Shown: positions 9,172-19,000 of the stretch, piece after piece | How the letters are laid out: every line of letters starts with the position of its first letter | Position numbering within the stretch: position 1 is the first letter of the stretch | From: Butyrivibrio sp. WCD3002 | GTDB lineage: Bacteria > Bacillota > Clostridia > Lachnospirales > Lachnospiraceae | Assembly (NCBI RefSeq): GCF_000424265.1 | Contig: NZ_AUJO01000002.1 | Span: 107,289-171,288, forward strand | Direction: 5' to 3' | Length of the DNA stretch: 64,000 nt | Made by a program: the position numbers and the translations under genes | Notes under the pieces: model-generated | The model's database searches: none | The model's input: only the letters and a program-made list of their open reading frames with translations | Told to the model about the DNA's origin: nothing

Positions 9172-12100
9172 TTACTCTTCTTCTCGTTTTCGTCTTTGGT
9201 TATTTAAGCTAAATCCAATAAACGATGTTACAAGAAGCGCTATTCCTCCAAATGTAAATGGAGAAGTTCCTGTAGAACCTGTGCTGGGTAATGATACAGT
9301 TGGAACCAGTTCATTCTGAACTGTAATAGCAATCTTTCTTGGTTGATGATCGTAGCTGATTCCATACAGCTTATAATCAAATACCCTACTGTTCTCTGAT
9401 ATATTCTCTTCAGGCTTTCCTTCTCTTACATAATAATCTATGCAATATAGCAATCCATCGGAGCTTTCATAATATCTGGGTAAGCTTTTCCAGGTATGCT
9501 TCCAGTCGCAACTGGGGGTAAGTGTAATAGTTTCAACAACCTGTTCCTGCGTATTTACTGCATCAGTCTCTCCGCTGATTATCACAGGCCCATTTATTGT
9601 TACCCCGCTGTAATAATCGCCCATAGTAGTAACATTCAAATCTCTGTTGATCGGAACATAATAAACTAATGTGGCAGTATATGTAGCGGCATCATACGAG
9701 ATTTTAGATTTTTCAGGCTCAAATGTTTCGCCTTCCGCTTTAACAACTATTTGATCTAAAAGCTTTCCATTTCTCTCTTCATATATCTTTTCAATAATGG
9801 CGCTATCAGCATACTTCTGATTAGAATCGTACAAATTGAACCCGGTAACATACTGAACCTGGTTTTTACCCAGAGTGAATTCAAATTGCAGTTTTCCGCC
9901 CTTTTGAATAGTAAGGTATTGAGGAACTCCTTTTTGTTGTGCTTTCGTTTGCTGCAGATAGTGATCAGTATATACAACATCACAATTCACTGTTTCAATC
10001 GGAACACTACTCAACTGTTTATAAAGAGTCACATCAATTGCTGTTCTGTTCGGATTACTTTCTTTTACAAACTCATCATCAACTATATATCCCCATTCCT
10101 TCTCAACGCTGATTTCTATGTTCTTAGGAAGGTCCTTGATAAATATCGTCTCTCCCTTAAACAATTCTTCACCGTGGAAGTCATCGGGAATCTTGCCGAC
10201 AGAACCTGTTGTTGCATTCAGATCAACCAACGTGAAGTAATAAGGTTCATCCAAAATGTAATAATCATCGGTTTCGGTCTCCGGAAGATCAGGCGCTTTT
10301 GTTTCTACTAACTTATAAGCATATCCTGATTCCAATTGATCAAGAGGATAATATCCGTCTTTATCAGTTATGAAATGATACAGTAATTTGTAGTCTGTGC
10401 CGTCATATTTATAGAGATCAAATTCTGCACCTTCAAGTCTGATATCTTCATTGAGCTTATCCACTTTATAGAGGTTAATTCCGTCTATATCGGCACTCAT
10501 ATGAGATTTCTGGATCTGGAATTGTCTTTTATCGCTGGATGATACATCAGAAAAGCCATCCAATGTTGCTATATTTTCAGCAGTTATATCAAGTCCTTCT
10601 GTTCCCTTGAATAAGTACTGATATTCCACAATCAGATGCTGTTTATCTTTAATCGGCATCGTAATGGTGTTTGTTCTTTCATAATTGTGGTAATATCCAT
10701 CGCTTCCACTAGATTTCTCTTCGAGCCTGGAATCAGTTGTATAGCTGTATTCCACACCATGCTCTAATACAGTAGCTGTACCATCATCATTTATTCTTGT
10801 AACCTTGAATGAGCCCGGAACCAATGTTGCATTAGCATATATTTCCTTTTTATCGTAGGTATAATATTTAAGTCTAAGAACATCAGTAAAGGTAAGTTCA
10901 TCTTTTTCTTCAAGAAGATCTTCTGCATACTTATTTATTTCAACTTTGTAAGACACGATACCTTCTTCGGGTCCGTTCGCAGTCTTCTTGATAATTTCAT
11001 TCTTGCGAATTACTTCTTCGTAGTATGAATCTCCGCCAAGCTCGCTATTATTGCTATCATACAGTGTTATCTGATTGTCAAAGCGCTCTACAGTAGGATT
11101 GCCCTCACTGTCAATACCCTTCCACTGATAGTTAGGATCAATCTGTCCTTTAATCGCGAAGTAAAGTGTTTTCCCTTTAAGGTTACTGTTGCAGGGTATA
11201 TTGATTGTCACAACATCGTTATTATCTTCACCATCAGCAACTGTGGCTTTAATCTTCGTGTTATTGTAGGTAACTTCAGCAGTCTTGTTTGTACTTGTCA
11301 GATCAAATATTCTTGGACTATGCCCAAGTACATTTTTATCCTCTGATACAGCTAATCCGGTAACACCTTCTGATCTCTCCAAAAGCTTAACCGATCCGGG
11401 TAATGTCTCCACCAGTTTAAATTCGCCATCCGGAGCATCACTAGGAATATTTACCAAAAATCCCCATGAAAGAATTCCATCTATATCAGAATACTCTTTA
11501 ACTTCCTGAGGCTTTTTTGCTTCACTTAAATCCTTTCCGGCGGCAACTGCATCGTAATCATATTTCTCAACATAAGGGGTGTAGTCATATTTTCCTTCTA
11601 CGGACTTATCCTTAACCGTTCCCTTGTTCAAAATACTTACAGCCGAATTCTTATCAGTGATCTTATAAGAAGATTTGTATGTAAAGCTTATTGACTTATC
11701 TTTTGGTAACTCTTTATCAAACCTTATACTAAAACCGGTAATTAACCCATCCTTCTTAACAGGAGTAACTTCTGCTTTCTTTCCGAAATCATGGATATTT
11801 TTAACAACTTCTTTTAATTCGTTAATCTGCTGTTCTGTAAAATAGCCATCCGATAATTCGTCATTGTAGGTCCAACCGGGTTTTTGTCCTGGCTCATGGG
11901 TGTTTGAAATCTTGCCATGAATAGTAACATTCCATGTAATTTCTATTACATCATCTTTAATTTCACCAGATTGTGCTTCTTTGACTAATTCTCCCTCTCC
12001 GGGAATTGTCACCGTTGCTTCAGACTCTGCTACAGTTTCAGGTCCCTTTGAGATTACAACCTTATTAGTAGCTGTAGTCTGTGCCCTTTCTCTCCATTCC

Positions 12101-14307
12101 TTAGGATCTATAGAATACTCAAACCTGTACTTCTCGTTCTCTGAACTGTAGTTTTCTTTAGTGAACGTATAGGGCAAGTTCACTTCCACAGTGCTTCCAT
12201 TTGGCTTAGTCAGAATCGCTTTCCCGTGGTATTCTTTCTCGTTTCCATTCTTAGGATCTATATATTTGTCAACAACTTTATATCCACTAAGATCATTGCC
12301 ATTGGAATTTACTTCAATAACCCAGATAATCTTATCGTTATAATAATCAAAGCTTCCATACTTGCTTAATGTCGGATAAGGATTAAACTCAACGGTATAT
12401 TCCTGGCTCTTTTTATCTTTACCGGCTTCTGTCGTAGCACTGTTTATAAGCTTTACATGTTCTGCAGGCTTGTATTCGACACTATAGGTTAAAATATATT
12501 TTTCACCCGCATTTAACTTAGGTAAGGTGATATTAAAATCCTTAAAGTCGTTTATACCGGTATTTAAAGTAGATTCACTTCCATCTTTTCTTATTAACTT
12601 AAGACTTTCTACTTTCCCGTTTCTGATTTGGTTAAGCTGATCTGCTTTTTCCGTCTCATTACCGTTTTTCTCAACCAGCTTTATTTTCATTTTATCTGAC
12701 AGTGAAATGTCACCATCAGTTCCGTTCATACTGCTTATAACAATCTTGTATACTACCCTGCCATCTTTCTTTTCAGCAGTTTTTTCAAGGCTTAAATCGT
12801 GTTTTTCTTCAACCTTCTTAATTGGAACCAGAATATTTACGTTATCGCTGAACTTGAATTCAGCATTTCCTTCCTCTTTGTCAGTAGAAAACAATCCATC
12901 AAAATAGAATGAACTCTTAATTGCATGTGTTTCATTCTGTTTCGCAAATAATTCATCAAAAACTACTGTTAATTTTCCGTCAGTACCTAGCTTGTAATCA
13001 CCAACGTCCATTCCTGATGAGTTTTTAACCTTACCATATTCTTCTTCAAGAGGTCTGACAGTCTTGGGTATATAGCCTTCTATTGTCCGCCCTTCCTCTG
13101 TAGAATAATCAAGTGTTCCTCTCGGAACTGTATAATCCATGAAAAAGCGCAGTGTATCACCATTTGCAATACTTACTTCTTCAACCTGAGTATGTTCTTC
13201 ACCGGAATCATCTGATCCTACATCAACCCAATTTCCATTTTCATATTTCTGGACCTGAACCTTATCAATAACTACTCTGCTATTTTCATCTGATGATCCG
13301 CGTGTCGCATATAGAATAACTCTCTCTTCATATTCATTGTCTGCGGCGTATGCTTTCATATACAACAAGCTTGAAATAGCTGCCTTGTTAGCTATAAAAA
13401 AAGATTCCAGCCTCCTAAGAGAAGAATAATCATCATTTTGATTATTTTCTTCTACTTCATTTTTTATTTCTTCTTTAACGTCTTCGTTATACGAAATCTT
13501 AACCTTATTATCTTCGGTTGTTTCATACTCTCCGGTACCATTTTCCAAAGCAGTTTTTTCTAAATCTACAATTCCGTATTCCTCAGGAATGTCAAAGTAA
13601 ATATCATCAGACGCCTTTGCTTCTTTTGGAAGTTTATATACGAGGGTAATTCTTACGATGTCGCCTTCGTTTATATCTTCTTCGGAAATCTCTTCCCACT
13701 CATCTTCAGAATCGGGAACCATTCTCTCAAATATAGTTTTTGTGACATAATCAGCCAGATTTACTGACTCCGGAATAGTTGAGAGGGTTCCGTCCGTGTT
13801 GGGATTAGCTTCCTGTGAATTCTCCAAAGTTTCATCGTCAGAAGAAATTATTTCTGATGAATCTGCATCTGTAGCGTCTGTTTCCTCAGAATTATCGGAA
13901 ACCACCACTTCATCACTGCCTACTGCCTCATTAGCTGCTTCCGCTTCATCAGTAGCCTGTGCATCTGTATTATCTACTGCCACATCTGAAGCTCCAGCGG
14001 CATTTTCTGCAGTCTCAGCATTTTCTTGTTCACCGGTCTCTGCGTCGCCGTTTGATGCAGTACGCTCTTCCTCCGGAATAGGCTCCCAGAAGCTGTCCTC
14101 GGTAGCACTGTTGGTACCGGCGGTATCCATAACTACACCGATACTCTCTGCACCGTCCTCCGTCATGGCAGTTGCCGGTTTATTGAGGATATACATTGAT
14201 ACCGTCCCCGTAAGAAGGGCCACACACAGCATCGTGGAGATCCACTTCTTTTTGGTATCATGCCTTCTCAAGTATTTGTCAGCTTTAGTATTTCTTTGTC
14301 CCAACAT
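9172..14307 (-). CDS. Giant LPXTG surface adhesin, probable pilus tip protein (paralogue of the 1851-residue adhesin)
   Basis: The product of about 1711 residues has an N-terminal signal-anchor (about 20-48) behind a basic segment, then an acidic Glu/Asp/Ala/Thr linker (50-165). Many repeated collagen-binding-like and isopeptide-type beta domains follow, including a SpaA/CnaB unit with an ETKAP box near 1390. The sorting signal LPSTG is near 1673, with a hydrophobic helix and an RRKREEE tail. Residues 1-70 and 175-290 align with the 1851-residue adhesin (NLADYVTKT against DLAKYVTKT). The frame can start at GTG 14310, but ATG 14307 has GGGTGG at a better distance. Placed between signal peptidase and major pilin, it most likely forms the pilus tip. 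Ligand unknown. Confidence 0.88.
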   Translation of the reverse strand: MLGQRNTKADKYLRRHDTKKKWISTMLCVALLTGTVSMYILNKPATAMTEDGAESIGVVMDTAGTNSATEDSFWEPIPEEERTASNGDAETGEQENAETAENAAGASDVAVDNTDAQATDEAEAANEAVGSDEVVVSDNSEETDATDADSSEIISSDDETLENSQEANPNTDGTLSTIPESVNLADYVTKTIFERMVPDSEDEWEEISEEDINEGDIVRITLVYKLPKEAKASDDIYFDIPEEYGIVDLEKTALENGTGEYETTEDNKVKISYNEDVKEEIKNEVEENNQNDDYSSLRRLESFFIANKAAISSLLYMKAYAADNEYEERVILYATRGSSDENSRVVIDKVQVQKYENGNWVDVGSDDSGEEHTQVEEVSIANGDTLRFFMDYTVPRGTLDYSTEEGRTIEGYIPKTVRPLEEEYGKVKNSSGMDVGDYKLGTDGKLTVVFDELFAKQNETHAIKSSFYFDGLFSTDKEEGNAEFKFSDNVNILVPIKKVEEKHDLSLEKTAEKKDGRVVYKIVISSMNGTDGDISLSDKMKIKLVEKNGNETEKADQLNQIRNGKVESLKLIRKDGSESTLNTGINDFKDFNITLPKLNAGEKYILTYSVEYKPAEHVKLINSATTEAGKDKKSQEYTVEFNPYPTLSKYGSFDYYNDKIIWVIEVNSNGNDLSGYKVVDKYIDPKNGNEKEYHGKAILTKPNGSTVEVNLPYTFTKENYSSENEKYRFEYSIDPKEWRERAQTTATNKVVISKGPETVAESEATVTIPGEGELVKEAQSGEIKDDVIEITWNVTIHGKISNTHEPGQKPGWTYNDELSDGYFTEQQINELKEVVKNIHDFGKKAEVTPVKKDGLITGFSIRFDKELPKDKSISFTYKSSYKITDKNSAVSILNKGTVKDKSVEGKYDYTPYVEKYDYDAVAAGKDLSEAKKPQEVKEYSDIDGILSWGFLVNIPSDAPDGEFKLVETLPGSVKLLERSEGVTGLAVSEDKNVLGHSPRIFDLTSTNKTAEVTYNNTKIKATVADGEDNNDVVTINIPCNSNLKGKTLYFAIKGQIDPNYQWKGIDSEGNPTVERFDNQITLYDSNNSELGGDSYYEEVIRKNEIIKKTANGPEEGIVSYKVEINKYAEDLLEEKDELTFTDVLRLKYYTYDKKEIYANATLVPGSFKVTRINDDGTATVLEHGVEYSYTTDSRLEEKSSGSDGYYHNYERTNTITMPIKDKQHLIVEYQYLFKGTEGLDITAENIATLDGFSDVSSSDKRQFQIQKSHMSADIDGINLYKVDKLNEDIRLEGAEFDLYKYDGTDYKLLYHFITDKDGYYPLDQLESGYAYKLVETKAPDLPETETDDYYILDEPYYFTLVDLNATTGSVGKIPDDFHGEELFKGETIFIKDLPKNIEISVEKEWGYIVDDEFVKESNPNRTAIDVTLYKQLSSVPIETVNCDVVYTDHYLQQTKAQQKGVPQYLTIQKGGKLQFEFTLGKNQVQYVTGFNLYDSNQKYADSAIIEKIYEERNGKLLDQIVVKAEGETFEPEKSKISYDAATYTATLVYYVPINRDLNVTTMGDYYSGVTINGPVIISGETDAVNTQEQVVETITLTPSCDWKHTWKSLPRYYESSDGLLYCIDYYVREGKPEENISENSRVFDYKLYGISYDHQPRKIAITVQNELVPTVSLPSTGSTGTSPFTFGGIALLVTSFIGFSLNNQRRKREEE

Positions 14308-14385
14308 CACTTCATACCACCCATAAATCTTTTACACATAACAGTTCTTAAATACTCTTCTTACTTTTCTTCTAAAAAACCTAAA

Positions 14386-15081
14386 TTACAACCTTCCAAA
14401 GCTCTTGAAAGGGAAAATCCTAAACACCACTTCACCGATAAGCTGTTCAACGGTTACGCATCCTACCGTGCTTGAACGGGAATCAATTGATTCTGTTCTG
14501 TGGTCACCAAGAACAAAATATCTGTTCTCAGGCACCTGGTAAGGAAATTCTATCTTGTCTCCCTCGCCCACTCCTGTAGCATATTGGCTTGGATCCGAGA
14601 CATAAGGTTCATCCAGCTCTACACCATTTACAAAAACTCGGCCGGCATCATCGATGTTTATCCAGTCCCCGGGGCTTCCTACAACTCGCTTGACCAGTAC
14701 CTTGTTGTTGTAGTAGAAAGCAATCAGTTCTCCCGGTTCAAAGGTGCTGTAGTTATAAGCTATAACCAGCTGTCCGGTTTCAAGGGTAGGTGTCATACTG
14801 TCACCTGTTACCTTAAGAACCGTGATGAAAAAGCTGGAAACCAGAACCGAAAGAGCTGCTACAACCACAATTACTATAAGGGTGTTCCTCAGTGTCCTTG
14901 TGTAGTCGTGCTTCCTGTACTCCCTGTTAAGCTCTGCCCTCAGTTCTTCAAGAGAAGGCTTACTGTCCTTAACTGCGGCCGTAACGGAGCTGCCATCTGA
15001 CCCGTTCTCTTTATTAAAATTTTCATCCGGAGTTTTGATCACATCCTGATTGTTCTTTTCTTCTGTGCTCATACTACCCAC
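14386..15081 (-). CDS. lepB: Signal peptidase I of the pilus locus
   Basis: The 231-residue product is a membrane-anchored serine protease that removes signal peptides from exported proteins. It has an acidic, Lys-rich cytoplasmic N-terminus, one TM helix (about 67-88), the catalytic Ser95 in GDSMTPT and Lys131 in LVKRVVG, plus the conserved GDHRTESIDSR box near the C-terminus. Both catalytic residues are present, unlike the SipA-type proteins of some streptococcal pilus loci, so it should be active. It may be devoted to pilins and adhesins with long N-terminal extensions. Start is GTG 15081 (GGAAG upstream) or ATG 15072; I cannot decide between them. It follows the coiled-coil gene and precedes the adhesin. 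Confidence 0.9.
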   Translation of the reverse strand: MGSMSTEEKNNQDVIKTPDENFNKENGSDGSSVTAAVKDSKPSLEELRAELNREYRKHDYTRTLRNTLIVIVVVAALSVLVSSFFITVLKVTGDSMTPTLETGQLVIAYNYSTFEPGELIAFYYNNKVLVKRVVGSPGDWINIDDAGRVFVNGVELDEPYVSDPSQYATGVGEGDKIEFPYQVPENRYFVLGDHRTESIDSRSSTVGCVTVEQLIGEVVFRIFPFKSFGRL

Positions 15082-15125
15082 TATTCTTTACTTCCAAATG
15101 ATTACCCGCAAAAGCGCGCTCTCTC

Positions 15126-15131
15126 ATTATA
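15126..15131 (-). promoter_or_regulatory. Possible internal promoter -10 box upstream of lepB
   Basis: A perfect TATAAT (minus strand) lies about 45 nt upstream of lepB. The matching -35 region (CTTTTT-like) is poor. It could give riboswitch-independent transcription of lepB and the genes after it. Confidence 0.3.
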
Positions 15132-15154
15132 CTAAAAGCCCTTGTCCCAAAAAG

Positions 15155-15195
15155 TACCGAAAATGAATACTTTGTTTCATAATTCGTACTTGACA
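15155..15195. repeat. Copy 2 of the 41-bp dispersed intergenic repeat
   Basis: It matches 2375-2415 at 37 of 41 positions, in the same orientation. It lies between the coiled-coil gene stop and lepB. Both copies lie on the upstream side of an exported-protein or secretion gene, so a shared regulatory role is possible. Chance is unlikely at this identity. Confidence 0.6.
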
Positions 15196-15202
15196 CGACT
15201 AT

Positions 15203-15754
15203 CTATTTATGTTTCTTGCTTTTCTTAGTGATCTGCTCAAACTCTTCTGCTGCCTTCTTCGCTCCGTCAAAAACCCCATTTATTGACAAAAGTGCTTCAG
15301 CTAAAGAGCCTGCATTTTCAATCTTGGCGAGCTTGTCATCGACCTCAGCCCTTATGGCTGCCTTCTCTCTTTCAAGGCGTGCCCTGAAGCCATCAAACTC
15401 CTTTTCATGCTGTTCGTTCAGTTCCTTTATCTCACGCTCGTAGCGACCCTTGATGCCGTTTATCTCTCTTTCCTGTCTGGCCTTTAACCCCGCGATATCG
15501 CCATTACATTTAGATTCATATTCCTCGCGCTGAGCGTTGAACTTTGCACGCATCTCTGCTTTTTCTTCATCAAATTTGGAAAGCAGTTCAGCTCTCTCTT
15601 CCGCCATCTGTGCGATCAGCTGCTCTCTCTCCCTGTCAAAGTTCTCCTGCATCTCTTTAACATGCTCTCTGGCTGCCTCAGTTTCCTCCGAGTACTCAAC
15701 CATCATCTGGAGAAGTTCTTTTCTATTAAGTTTCCTAAGTTCTTTTTGTGCCAT
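15203..15754 (-). CDS. Coiled-coil protein of pilus loci, function unknown
   Basis: The 183-residue protein starts MAQKELRKLNRKELLQMM, followed by a long charged coiled coil (about 25-145) rich in Glu, Arg and Lys. It ends with a short conserved-looking motif, AGSLAEALLSINGVFDGAKK, and a Lys-rich tail. It has no signal peptide or TM helix, so it is cytoplasmic. From memory, related small proteins with a K-L-x-R-x-x-L-L-E start and G-S-x-A-E-A-x-x-x-x-N-G-V-F-x-x-A end occur beside sortase and pilin genes in Lachnospiraceae; this is not verified here. The frame is open to 15784, but AAGAGAGAG precedes the ATG at 15754. It is the first gene after the riboswitch terminator, so it is under c-di-GMP control with the pilus. 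Confidence 0.8.
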   Translation of the reverse strand: MAQKELRKLNRKELLQMMVEYSEETEAAREHVKEMQENFDREREQLIAQMAEERAELLSKFDEEKAEMRAKFNAQREEYESKCNGDIAGLKARQEREINGIKGRYEREIKELNEQHEKEFDGFRARLEREKAAIRAEVDDKLAKIENAGSLAEALLSINGVFDGAKKAAEEFEQITKKSKKHK

Positions 15755-15782
15755 AAACTCTCTCTTTATTGCAATAGGGTAC

Positions 15783-15815
15783 AAAAAATAGCCCGTTTGA
15801 GGTCAAACAGGGCTA
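15783..15815 (-). terminator. Riboswitch-linked intrinsic terminator, pilus operon
   Basis: On the minus strand a TAGCCC-TG-TTTGA / TCAAA-CGGGCTA stem is followed by six U residues. It lies between the c-di-GMP-I aptamer and the first gene, so it is the expression platform. From sequence alone I cannot say if ligand turns the operon on or off. Confidence 0.88.
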
Positions 15816-15862
15816 CGCATCACCAAAAGAATCTATGATGCCCCCCTCTCTTATTTCTAAGA

Positions 15863-15967
15863 TCCTAAGCGCACCAGCAGCTGGCTATCTGTCCCGACTT
15901 AACAAAATCGAAAAAGACCCTTTAGCTTTGCGTCACTACCTTGCGGTAGCTTTGCCCTGCATTCTTC
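15863..15967 (-). ncRNA. Cyclic di-GMP-I (GEMM-I) riboswitch aptamer, pilus operon leader
   Basis: On the minus strand the conserved GEMM-I blocks appear in order: GCAGGGCAAAGC, a P2 hairpin closed by a GCAA tetraloop (CTACCGCAAGGTAG), GACGCAAAGCTA, a longer P3 hairpin and the tetraloop-receptor strand ATAGCCAGCTGC. These are hallmarks of the class I c-di-GMP aptamer. It lies 50 nt before a terminator and upstream of the coiled-coil, lepB, adhesin, pilin and sortase genes. Basis: consensus recall plus direct reading. A covariance search with the Rfam GEMM_RNA_motif model would decide. Confidence 0.93.
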
Positions 15968-16008
15968 ACTTATTATCAAAAATCCTTATTACGTGTTGTT
16001 GTAAAATC

Positions 16009-16037
16009 ATATTAGAACTTTTGAAAATAAAAATCAA
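16009..16037 (-). promoter_or_regulatory. Promoter of the riboswitch-controlled pilus operon
   Basis: TTGATT (16032-16037) and TAATAT (16009-16014) are separated by 17 bp on the minus strand. The spacer (TTTATTTTCAAAAGTTC) is almost the same as in the promoter at 21913-21941. The predicted start is about 35 nt before the aptamer. Confidence 0.75.
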
Positions 16038-16089
16038 TACATTAGCCTAGTTTTTGTAATATTTTTTTTACGAAAATTTTACGAAAATT

Positions 16090-19000
16090 TTATTTATTGT
16101 ATTTCCGCCTTTTCTTTCTTACAATCTCTTCTCCAACAAGTGCCAGTGTAACCAGTGCTATTCCGCCGATTGTGAAAGGAAGTCTTCCCGATCCGCCTGT
16201 TGAAGGAAGTGAGTATGGCTGAATATCATTACGGGTATTGGTTATTGTAAACTCTCCGCTGTTTATTCCTACCTCATTGTTCTCAGATATTTTTGCGGTG
16301 TAATAAACGGAACTGACTTCTTCGATGTAATAGAGATACTCATACTTCTTAGTTACTGTTTTTCCATCCGCACCCTGTATTGGTTCCTCGTGATATCTGT
16401 CCAGTCCGGCGTTCTGATCCAATGAGTTCCATGACCAGTATCCGTCGTTATCCGGAGTAATCGTGATGTACTTCTGGAAGCTTTCATCTTCCACCTCCGA
16501 TGAACTGCTGCCTGCCCTTCTAAGTCTATCTGAAGAGATACTGGGATGAAGTTCATCCCATCCATCCATCTGAGTGTTGTCTCTAACCGTAACATTCAGG
16601 TCTTTATCAACAGGAATGCTGATTTCCACAAACTGCTCACCACTGGTATCAAACAATGATGAAACATCCATTACATTTCCATTTACTGTGACTGTCGGTA
16701 AATGTCCATGTGTACTGAGATTTATTCCATATATAGTGAATTTCAGAGTTGATCCCGCTTTTACAGAGGGGAATCCGGTATAATCCGTTATATTGCCATT
16801 ATCCCCGCTTCTGTGATCAACATGCACCGTGTAATAGGTTCCTGTGGGCGCATCTGCGTTAACTACATACCTTCTTGCAAGCTTTACCGAAATACTGTTT
16901 GGCTTTGTAGCAGCATCAGCATTTACCCAGTTCTTGTTTATTGTGATACTGGTCTTTTTGCTTTCATTTACAAAAGGAATTTCCTGTCCCTGAGTACAAA
17001 TCATTCCGCCAAGCGCCTGAAAATCTTTCGGTATGTTCAATGGGAATTCCTTCTCATCGCTTGCACTTATGTAGAACAGCAGCTCCTTATCACTCTTTAG
17101 GTATCCTGCCGGAGGCGTGATTTCAACAAGCTTGTAGGCATTGTTAAATACAATATCCGATATAGCCATTAGGCCATCAGCTGCTGAAGTATATTCTTTT
17201 ACTTCCTCCCAGGTAGTGCCATTCCACTTATAGAGTTTAAATACAGCATTTGCAAGGGCAGCTCCTGTATCCTTATCTTTTTTAAATACATTTATTCCTT
17301 TGACATCTGCATTTACGCCTGCTTTATCGATGACGAATTTTGTATTTTCCTGATCATTGTTTCCGGACACTGAAACCCCCTCCAGAGTTGCAGTATTGCT
17401 AATTTCAATTTCAGGCCAGATTTGGTCATTGGAAGCTCCTGTAAAAGTAAAGGTATATCTATACTTAACCTTCAGATGCATCTTGTCAGGTATCTTAAAT
17501 ACTATAGTGCTGGTATTTGAATAATGCCTCCAGTAATCCGTATATGCTGAATTTGTCGTTGTCTCATAACTGTATTTTGTTGAATCAAGCTCTTCTTCCC
17601 TTTGATTTCCCTGCTCATCAGTTATAACCTGATATACCTTTATGGAGTCATTCAAAAGAGTAGCAGCTGATTCCGCAGCACACTGTGCTACAAGATTGTC
17701 TGTCAGTGTAAGTGTGTCTCCGTTTGGCAAAAGATCCGATGCATTGGGGTTAATATCAAGACTATACTCAACAGTGTTTCTGGTGCCTTCGATACCTGTA
17801 ATAGCACTCTTCGTTATGAAGGATTCTGTTTTGGTAATTGTCTGAGTCTGTAAATCCGATACTATTTCGTCATTATCCTCGGTGCCTGCTTTAACCGTGT
17901 TAGTAAACACACCTTTTTTGAGTGTTGCGAAATCAAAGTCACCATTTATCTTTGCTCTGACTCTGAGATACATATCTACTGACGAACCGGTCATCTCACC
18001 CTTAAGTTTCTGAGGGTTGAAAGACACTCTAATATTTCTGCCATCCTTTTCAAGTTTTCCCTCATAGTAAGCAAGAGTGTTTTCTTCAAGCGGTCTTACA
18101 TAATTGGTATTCTGGAAGCTTTCATCCTGTCCCAGTTCCAAACCATTAATGGTAATACCACTTTTTGTCACATAGCCATTCTCAATCAGTGTGACATTTT
18201 CAGGAAGAGTATCTGTAACAACCAGCTTGTCATATCTGGTATTGAGCGGGATTGTAAATTTGATTATCCAGGTAAGAATTCCCTCGTTAAAAAGTGCATC
18301 ATCGTAATACTCGTATTGTGACGCTCCGCCTACGCGATTGCCGTCCTTTTTTTCTATCTTAAGCTTATCAAACCCTATGCTATCGCCAATCTCTTTGCCA
18401 TATACAATTGCATTATTGTAAAATCTGATATCCTCGCTTCCATCGCCTCTGTAACCGTATGAGTAGTATGAAAACTTCACATTGGTGTTCAGATCTCCGT
18501 AGAAGTACACTTTAAACCCTTTATAGCCGCTTTTGTTTACTCCATTGCTGCCATTTACTGTGATCTGTTCACCCTTCTCAACTCTGATAGTACCTGCGTA
18601 ATTTACAGCTGTCAGCGCACTCCTTAAGTTGTTCTCGATAACAGTTAACTGATCCTCTGTTATAACCTGCGCTGAATCACGTATTATATCTTCATAGGTC
18701 CAGTATTCAGATTTATTAGCTCCATCATTGTTGTATATCGGGGCAAGGAGTGATACGTTCCACTTAAGTTTTACCCAGTTATCGTTATCCCATTCGTAGC
18801 CATCATTCTTTTTGTCAGCATAACTGTTATCAGATATTCCTACCCAGCCCTGATACTCATTTCCCTGCTTATCTACATTTAATATAAATGCCTTATTATA
18901 GATACCTGAGCCCCAGGAAATATCATCATTTGTGTAGACATAGCTATATGTGAAAGTATAGGTACTATAATCATCAACCTCAAACTTATAGCCGTCCTTG

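Noticed and set aside
15126-15131. TATAAT upstream of lepB as a firm promoter
   Set aside because: The -10 is perfect but the -35 is poor, so it is listed only at low confidence and not used to split the operon.
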